A stretch of 64,000 bases of DNA, taken from positions 275,832,070 through 275,896,069 of the forward strand of contig NC_134397.1 in the NCBI RefSeq assembly GCF_050003625.1. Reading direction: 5' to 3'. Shown in pieces: positions 58,739 through 64,000 of this stretch (within the stretch, counting starts at the first letter, position 1; each line of letters opens with the position of its first letter). The DNA is from Haematobia irritans (Eukaryota; Arthropoda; Insecta; Diptera; Muscidae). Made by a program: the position numbers and the translations under genes. A model generated the notes under the pieces. That model did no database searches and had not been told where the DNA came from. It was given only the letters and a program-made list of their open reading frames with translations.

Positions 58739-59384
58739 ACAGGTTGGCTGATAAGTCCCCAGTCTGACACATAGATGGCGTCGCTAGTATTAAATACATA
58801 TTATTTTTATATAGTACCAACCTTCAAATGATTCGTGTCAAAATTTGACGTCTGTAAGTCAATTAGTTTGTGAGATAGAGCGTCTTTTGTGAAGTAACTT
58901 TTGTTATTGTAAAAAAAATGGCAAAAAAGGAATTTCGTGTTTCATAAAATACTATTTTCTGAAGGGAAAAAATACGGTGGAAGCAAAAACTTGACTTTCG
59001 TAATACACCCGAGTTTTTCCGTCGATATGTGACAATGGATGAAACATGGCTCCATCACCACACTCCTGAGTCCAATCGACAGTCGGCTGAGTGGACAGCG
59101 ACCGGTGAACCGTCTCCGAAGCGTGGAAAGACAAAAGTCCGATGGCAAAGTAATGGCTTCTGTTTTTTGGGATGCGCATGGAATATTTTTTATCTATTAT
59201 CTTGAGAAGGGAAAAACCATCAACAGTGACTACTATATGGCGTTATTGGAGCGTTTGATGGTCGACATCGCGGCAAAACGGCCCCATATGAAGAAGAAAA
59301 AAAGTGTTGTTCCACCAAGACAACGCGCCGTGCCACTAGTCATTGAGAACGATGGCAAAAATTCATGAATTGGGCTTCGAATTC
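58739..59384 (+). mobile_element. Himar1-like mariner M3, deleted and 3'-truncated
   Basis: The left repeat ACAGGTTGGCTGATAAGTCC follows TA (58737-58738). About 400 bp is missing between the start of the gene and the 'NTPEFFRR' codons. It ends at 'gggcttcgaatt'; the right repeat is lost. Confidence 0.8.
58918..59384 (+). pseudogene. Himar1-like transposase pseudogene (M3)
   Basis: The ATG at 58918 is followed by AKKEFRVS and a stop. After the deletion, RNTPEFFRRYVTMDETWLHH carries the first Asp. 'VMASVFWDAHG' and 'YYMALLERL' follow. An added A in the poly-A stretch before 'VLFHQDNAPC' shifts the frame. The third Asp region is absent. The deletion differs from that of M1. Confidence 0.8.
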
Positions 59385-59910
59385 ACCACCAATTTAATTT
59401 AAAGAATCACGCTCATACATACTCACAAATTCAGAACTCTGACTTACGCACGAAGTCATTTAGCGGCTCGAGATGACGTATACTAGCGACCATAGCAATT
59501 TTATTCACACACATTGATGACTGGAGAAACGCGACACATGTACATAATCTACTCACGATCGATCGACTCTCATGACCGTAGGAATATTACTCACACACAC
59601 TCACGAATGGAAGAAATACTCACACGCTCATGTAATAAAATCATCCATGTGGATAAGACAAAAATCTCGAGCGTTGGGAATTAAAGATTTAATTTGAGAT
59701 ATGCCGTGAGAGTGATTAAAAAAATTAAAAGCGTTGTTGATGTCTTGAGTGTCGTGGGAGAGAGAGTCATTGATATCTTGAGCGTGATAAAACGCGTGAG
59801 TTTGAGTGGGTTGATTGGTGAATAATTTCTAGAGTGTGCATTTCAAGCATTTTAATTACGCATACTCACGAAGAGATCTCTTATGTGACTCACGAGGTTT
59901 TTATAATTTT
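59385..59910. mobile_element. hAT-like element remnant with CTCACG subterminal motifs
   Basis: The left half has many ACTCAC/CTCACG copies and the right half many GTGAGT/CGTGAG copies, like the hAT MITE at 61212. Its left terminus is missing at the junction with M3. It ends near 'gtgactcacgagg'. A short L-arm scrap follows at 59911-59945 ('tcaaacgaaattttagacaa'). Confidence 0.45.
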
Positions 59911-60137
59911 CTTCCATCAAACGAAATTTTAGACAAACAAACACATGGTAATTGAGGAGTATAGATTTGTTTTGCCATGTGTTAGAAAGTCATATTCAAT
60001 TGTATAATATTAATATTTTTACTTTTATATTATTTTTTTTTTGTTTTTATAATTTATTATTTTTGATTAACAAATATATTATTCGCAATTTACTACCTTT
60101 TATTTCAAAGAATCTATATGTATTACGACCTACTCTA

Positions 60138-60485
60138 GGAGCCACTGTGGTGCAATGGTTAGCATGCCCGCCTTGCATACACAAGGTCGTGGGTTCGATT
60201 CCTGCTACGACCGAACACCAAAAAGTTTTTCTGCGGTTGAATATCCCACCTCAGTAATGCTGGTGACATTTCTGCGGGTTTCAAAGCTTCTCTAAGTGGT
60301 TTCACTGGAATGTGGAACGCCGTTCGGACTCGGCTATAAAAAGGAGGTCCCTTGTCATTGAGCTTAACATGGAATCGGGCAGCACTCAGTGATAAGAGAG
60401 AAGTTCGCCACTGTGGTATCACAATGGACTGAATAGTCTAAGTGAACCTGATACATCGGGCTGCCACATAACCTAACCTAACCTA
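60138..60485 (+). mobile_element. tRNA-derived SINE S4, complete
   Basis: The head has A box 'tggtgcaatggttagcatg' and B box 'ggtcgtgggttcgattcc' (60149-60205), with the same body as S1. The tail is about four CCTAA units. The target duplication ACCTACTCT lies at 60128-60136 and 60486-60494. The overlapping frames on both strands are artefacts. Confidence 0.85.
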
Positions 60486-60959
60486 ACCTACTCTCATGTT
60501 TGGATTTCACGTCAAAATTATTTCTCATTTATTTGCTTTGCTTATATATAAACGATTGTCTGTTTGGCTATTATATTCATTTAGAACACTTTGCAACTCC
60601 TTGTCATTTGTCTCTTTGTTGTTACATTGTTCATTGTATGTTAGAAGTACATGGTAATGCTAAGGGTAATGCAACGGATGTAGTGATCTACCCACTTTTG
60701 GCAGACTCTTCAATGCCAGTATAACGCTAGCTCTTAGTATAACAATTTAAGATAGAGAGCATAAAGAATCCACTTAGAAAATAAAATGCAAAGATCATAG
60801 CAGGCAGTCTGTTATAGAACTAGAATGAAATTAAGCTATCTGCCCTGCTGCGCCTTTTAAGTTAATTCGGAATTAATCAATCTTGTCGCACAACTTATAA
60901 AATTATAAATTTAACTCTTTATATGATTTTTCTTTAGATAAATCGAAACCTAAATTGAA
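60486..60959. other. Unassigned spacer
   Basis: No family or exon was recognised. Confidence 0.3.
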
Positions 60960-61200
60960 TCAAAAATCCAAAACTAATATATGTGTTTGTGATTTGGTCA
61001 AGTTAGCAATTAAACAAATTTCTCATACACAAAGTTTCAAGTCGATAGCTTGTTTCGTTCAGAAAATAATGTTATATCATTAGACGAACGGACATCACTA
61101 TATCGACTCAGAATTTTACCAATACCCACGATAGATATACTTCATGGGGTATAAAACCACTATTTTGGGTTACAAATGGAATGAAAAAGTTATGGTGTAG
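60960..61200 (-). mobile_element. Helentron-like relic H13 (5' core only)
   Basis: 'aagtttcaagtcgatagcttgtttcgttc', 'atatcgactcagaatttta' and 'gatatacttcatggggt' match the H3 core at 15395-15525. The GTCC tract and tandem units are gone. Confidence 0.5.
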
Positions 61201-61211
61201 TGTATACATAT

Positions 61212-61339
61212 CAGAAGTGTGCACATGAGTAATATTTTGCTCACGCACACTCACGCACGATATTTTTTGGTAAGACTCACGCGTGAGTCACGAAAATTTT
61301 CGGGAGTCACGACAATTTCATGTCACGTGCACACCTCTA
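61212..61339. mobile_element. hAT-type MITE, 128 bp
   Basis: The ends CAGAAGTGTGCACATGA and, reversed, TAGAGGTGTGCACGTGA are flanked by exact 8-bp duplications ATACATAT (61204-61211, 61340-61347). Subterminal ACTCACG/CGTGAGT motifs are present. It is noncoding. Confidence 0.8.
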
Positions 61340-61349
61340 ATACATATAC

Positions 61350-61404
61350 AATATTCTGGCTAATTGCATTTTCCTTCATACCCTTCTCACTTCCACGTGA
61401 TTTA
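61350..61404 (-). repeat. Fragment of the U-cassette tail
   Basis: 'ggctaattgcattttcc.tca..c.ttctcacttccacg' matches 11369-11403 in L1. The tRNA-like head is absent. Confidence 0.45.
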
Positions 61405-61440
61405 GTTAGGTTAGGTCTCATTTGAATTACAATGAATATA

Positions 61441-61676
61441 CATGCAGAGAAGGAATATGATTAACCATAAGGTGTTTCATGAGCAAAATGTTATTTTTGG
61501 AGTATTTTTGTCGCAAAAATTTTATTTTCGCTGCAAAAATATACATGGTTTGCCGAAATCACATACATAAATTTCAATAAAATAACACTGTTGCGACAAA
61601 CATGTTCCATGTTTACTGGCCAAAAATATTTTGTTCTTGAAACATGTTTGGGCTGATCATATTCCATCTATGGGTG
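61441..61676. mobile_element. TA-type MITE, 236 bp
   Basis: CATGCAGAGAAGGAATATGATTAACC at the left pairs with inverted CACCCATAGATGGAATATGATCAGCC at the right. TA flanks are at 61439-61440 and 61677-61678. Motif copies 'aacatg/catgtt' and 'gcaaaaat' lie inside. It is noncoding. Confidence 0.6.
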
Positions 61677-63239
61677 TAGAAGTCAATATTCGATTGTATA
61701 AATTTCAAATACCTCCAATTAGTACTTTATACCAGTTTATGAACATTAAATACCTCCAGTTCAAAGTGTTGCATTGACAACATGTTTGAAAGTAAATTTA
61801 AAGTTTAGTTTATCTGTTTTTGAATATTTTTTTTTAAATGTGCCATACCCATACATGCTCTACAAAAATTTTGTTGTATGCAATTTAAATGTTAATGGTG
61901 TCTCAGAAGTTTTCTAATATTTATCACTATATTCATGTAAATCTCATCATAAAACAATTCTCATTGTGAATAAAATATAAAGTTTTGAAAATACCCCAGT
62001 TCACAATGCTTCTACGCAATTTCTTTTAATGAAAATGTTGCTTAAGTCATAAACTAAACTTTTCTCGAAACTCATGTCTGGCCTGCTTAATGCATGTAGA
62101 GCACTTGTTCCTTAAACCCCCAAACAGAGACATACAAAAGGATTCTTAAAAATGAAGAAAGTTCCAAGGGAGCAAGGGAGAACTTTCAAAAAGTTTATTA
62201 CTGCTCTTCTTCTGGTCGTATTTGGGTGATGGGTTTGAAAACTTTTGTAACTATTAAAATGTTGCCCCCAAAATTCAAATTGCAGACCAAAAAGTGTTAA
62301 TAATGTCTTACGTGATTATTTCATTCATTTGAGCCACTACGATGAAAGTTCAAGACACGTGACCTTTGAAACTACTGCCTTTCTTCCCCTGCCTTACCTA
62401 TGTACTACAATATAAACCATCATCGATAAGATTTAAATGTTGTCATTTTGAATTGCCATATATGACACTTTAATTGCAGGTGAAGTGTTTTCGGACGCGT
62501 GTCCCTTTAATTTATACCTACGGAAAATGGTTGAAATTCTTCCTTAACCAAAATACAATTAAGTTGATTCAGTATTGAGGTAGGTAGGCTTTTAGTTTGA
62601 ATTTGTTCAAATTAATAGCTGATGTTAGCTAAGTTATAATGTTACAATGCAACCCTATTGTCCTCTTATGACTTGTTTCGTTTTAAAATGAGAGATGTGT
62701 CCATTGTAATGAAACATAAAAAACGAAAGTCATAAATTCTAGTCATATTGTAGATAAACGTGAGAACACCTTGGAAAGTATATCTCACATTATTCAAAAT
62801 ATGTAAACTAGAATACCCTCCTAGTACTCAAATTAAAAAGATCGCTAAATAAATAAGGATATCACAATTGCATGATTAGGGCGATATTTCCATGTCAAAT
62901 TTCAAAAGGATAGGTTGGTAATATTTATTGAAATCCGGCAATACATACGATATGCATAACTGCTCTAATCACAATTTTCAGAAGATTTGATAAAAATAAA
63001 GATTTCTATTCATAGAAATGTTCCATGGTCCACGTCCAAAAATAAAATTTTGCATAGCCAATAGATGGACGCACAGATAGCTAATGTATAGTGTACCAAT
63101 GGTATTGTATTCTCACATAGGGCGAAATAATTTGTTCATAATAAAACTACGATCTGTTTAAGCGTGGGTTCCTTTTAACATATATTTCGGTATTAGAGAA
63201 CAAAAATGAATATTAATCATCGAAAACCGCTCTATTGCT
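61677..63239. other. Apparently single-copy noncoding sequence
   Basis: No repeats, RNA genes or exons were recognised. Confidence 0.4.
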
Positions 63240-63720
63240 TTTCCAAATTTAAGATCTATACACTTTGCAAGCCTTAGAACCAATCGCGGAATCACTTATG
63301 CCACTCTGATTGAGGTATCTCCAAAAATATGCATTCTGAACGCAGAAGAAAGAAGTCATTCGGCCCATCAAAACCGATTGAGAGCTCGCAAGTGGTGAAG
63401 AGTGGTTATTCTTCGACGTTTGGGTTTCTTGATACCTTGGAAAACAACTGGCCACTCAGAAAATTTTTTGACTGTCAAATGCTTAGTTATGCAATATTGA
63501 TTGTATGCTGGTTCCATTAATACCTAAAGGTTGTCTCAATCTTATCATAGGTCACACGATGATCTTGCAATATCAGTTGGCGCACATCATCATCCGGAAC
63601 AACAACTGATTTTAGACGACCTTCAAGAAATTCGTCTTGGAGTGATATACGACCTTGGTTTAATTCACCATATCATCGATAAACGCTGTTCCTCCTCGGA
63701 GCTTCATTAAGTACATAGAT
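63240..63720 (-). pseudogene. Old mariner transposase relic (third lineage)
   Basis: On the minus strand from about 63715: APRRNSVYRWYGELNQGRIS, then LQDEFLEGRLKSVVVPDDD and VRQLILQDHRVTYDKIETTF. This is the HTH, 'EGRPKSVV' linker and second helix pattern of the mariner family. After stops and a large deletion, the far end reads LAKCIDL (about 63250-63270), the usual C-terminus. The catalytic centre is missing. It is distinct in sequence from Himar1 and rosa-like copies. Confidence 0.6.
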
Positions 63721-63735
63721 ACACAGTATTTACAG

Positions 63736-64000
63736 ACAAAAAAAAATAAAATATGAATTTGTACATAAATGTGTAAATTTTTGAAAATTTATGGACTCTT
63801 TACGTTTACGTAATTTTTTTTATTTCGTAAATACTTTTTATTAAATTAAGAAGTTTTTAATAATGCACATGTATTCTTTCATAAAATTAATGAAACTTTA
63901 CATAATATATCCAAAAATACTGGTTTTCTCTAAGCATGAGAGAGCCACAATATAGAGTTACTCTCATATGTATACAATACAAGCATTTAATACAAGACAA
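63736..64000. mobile_element. O-family element O2, cut by the window end
   Basis: 'acaaaaaaaaataaaatatg', 'gaatttgtacataaat' and 'actggttttctct.agc.tgagag' match 25313-25590 in O1, collinearly. Confidence 0.55.

Overview
This is AT-rich nuclear DNA from a higher fly. It contains no complete gene, and the longest open frame is 184 codons and belongs to a broken transposase. The best clue to the host is three copies of a mariner of the Himar1 (irritans) type. Their 'ACAGGTTGGCTGATAAGTCC' ends and transposase remnants fit Himar1 closely, and Himar1 was described from the horn fly Haematobia irritans, where it is very abundant. The window is therefore probably Haematobia or a near relative (Stomoxys, Musca). 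It reads as an intergenic or intronic graveyard of transposable elements. I could not support any host exon.

Five layers can be separated. (1) About thirteen Helentron-like (DINE-1/mini-me type) elements. They start with a TATACCC...GGGTATA hairpin, carry a GTCY microsatellite after a 'gagtcgat' core and then tandem units of about 150 bp, and end in a GC hairpin followed by 'acttgttt' (338-3291, 13921-15595, 16687-19958, 20201-21340, 25996-27046, 27600-28575, 32945-36682, 38489-40410, 41904-42938, 44600-44990, 46807-48148 and relics). (2) Many inverted-terminal-repeat elements flanked by a TA duplication, with ends 'CAC...GTG'. Several of these carry one or two tRNA-like (RNA polymerase III A/B box) cassettes, which is the most unusual feature here. 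(3) Tc1/mariner elements from at least five lineages: Himar1-like, DD41D rosa-like, an unnamed short element with a transposase C-terminus, and two older mariner relics. There is also a pogo/Tigger-like MITE. (4) hAT and Harbinger-type MITEs with readable 8-bp and 3-bp target duplications. (5) tRNA-headed SINEs with a (CCTAA)n tail, and one fragment of a LINE reverse transcriptase.

Layout. 0-10 kb: a Helentron-like element split by a tRNA-cassette element, foldback MITEs, a CGGCGG-rich hAT MITE and two more tRNA-cassette elements. 10-21 kb: a SINE, a second cassette family, a tandem-repeat Helentron, a self-inserted palindrome inside another Helentron, and a LINE scrap. 21-25 kb: mostly unassigned. 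25-37 kb: Helentrons nested in or hosting MITEs, a (TA)n tract, a short Tc1/mariner element and cassette elements. 38-50 kb: a foldback family (J) hosting a Helentron, a cassette element and a mariner. 51-55 kb: a three-deep nest (rosa-like > pogo-like > Himar1-like). 55-64 kb: old mariner relics, SINEs, and hAT and Harbinger MITEs.

No cellular pathway is encoded. The order of insertion can be read from nesting and, in several places, from empty sites in sister copies elsewhere in the window. All family assignments come from reading the sequence; no database search was possible.
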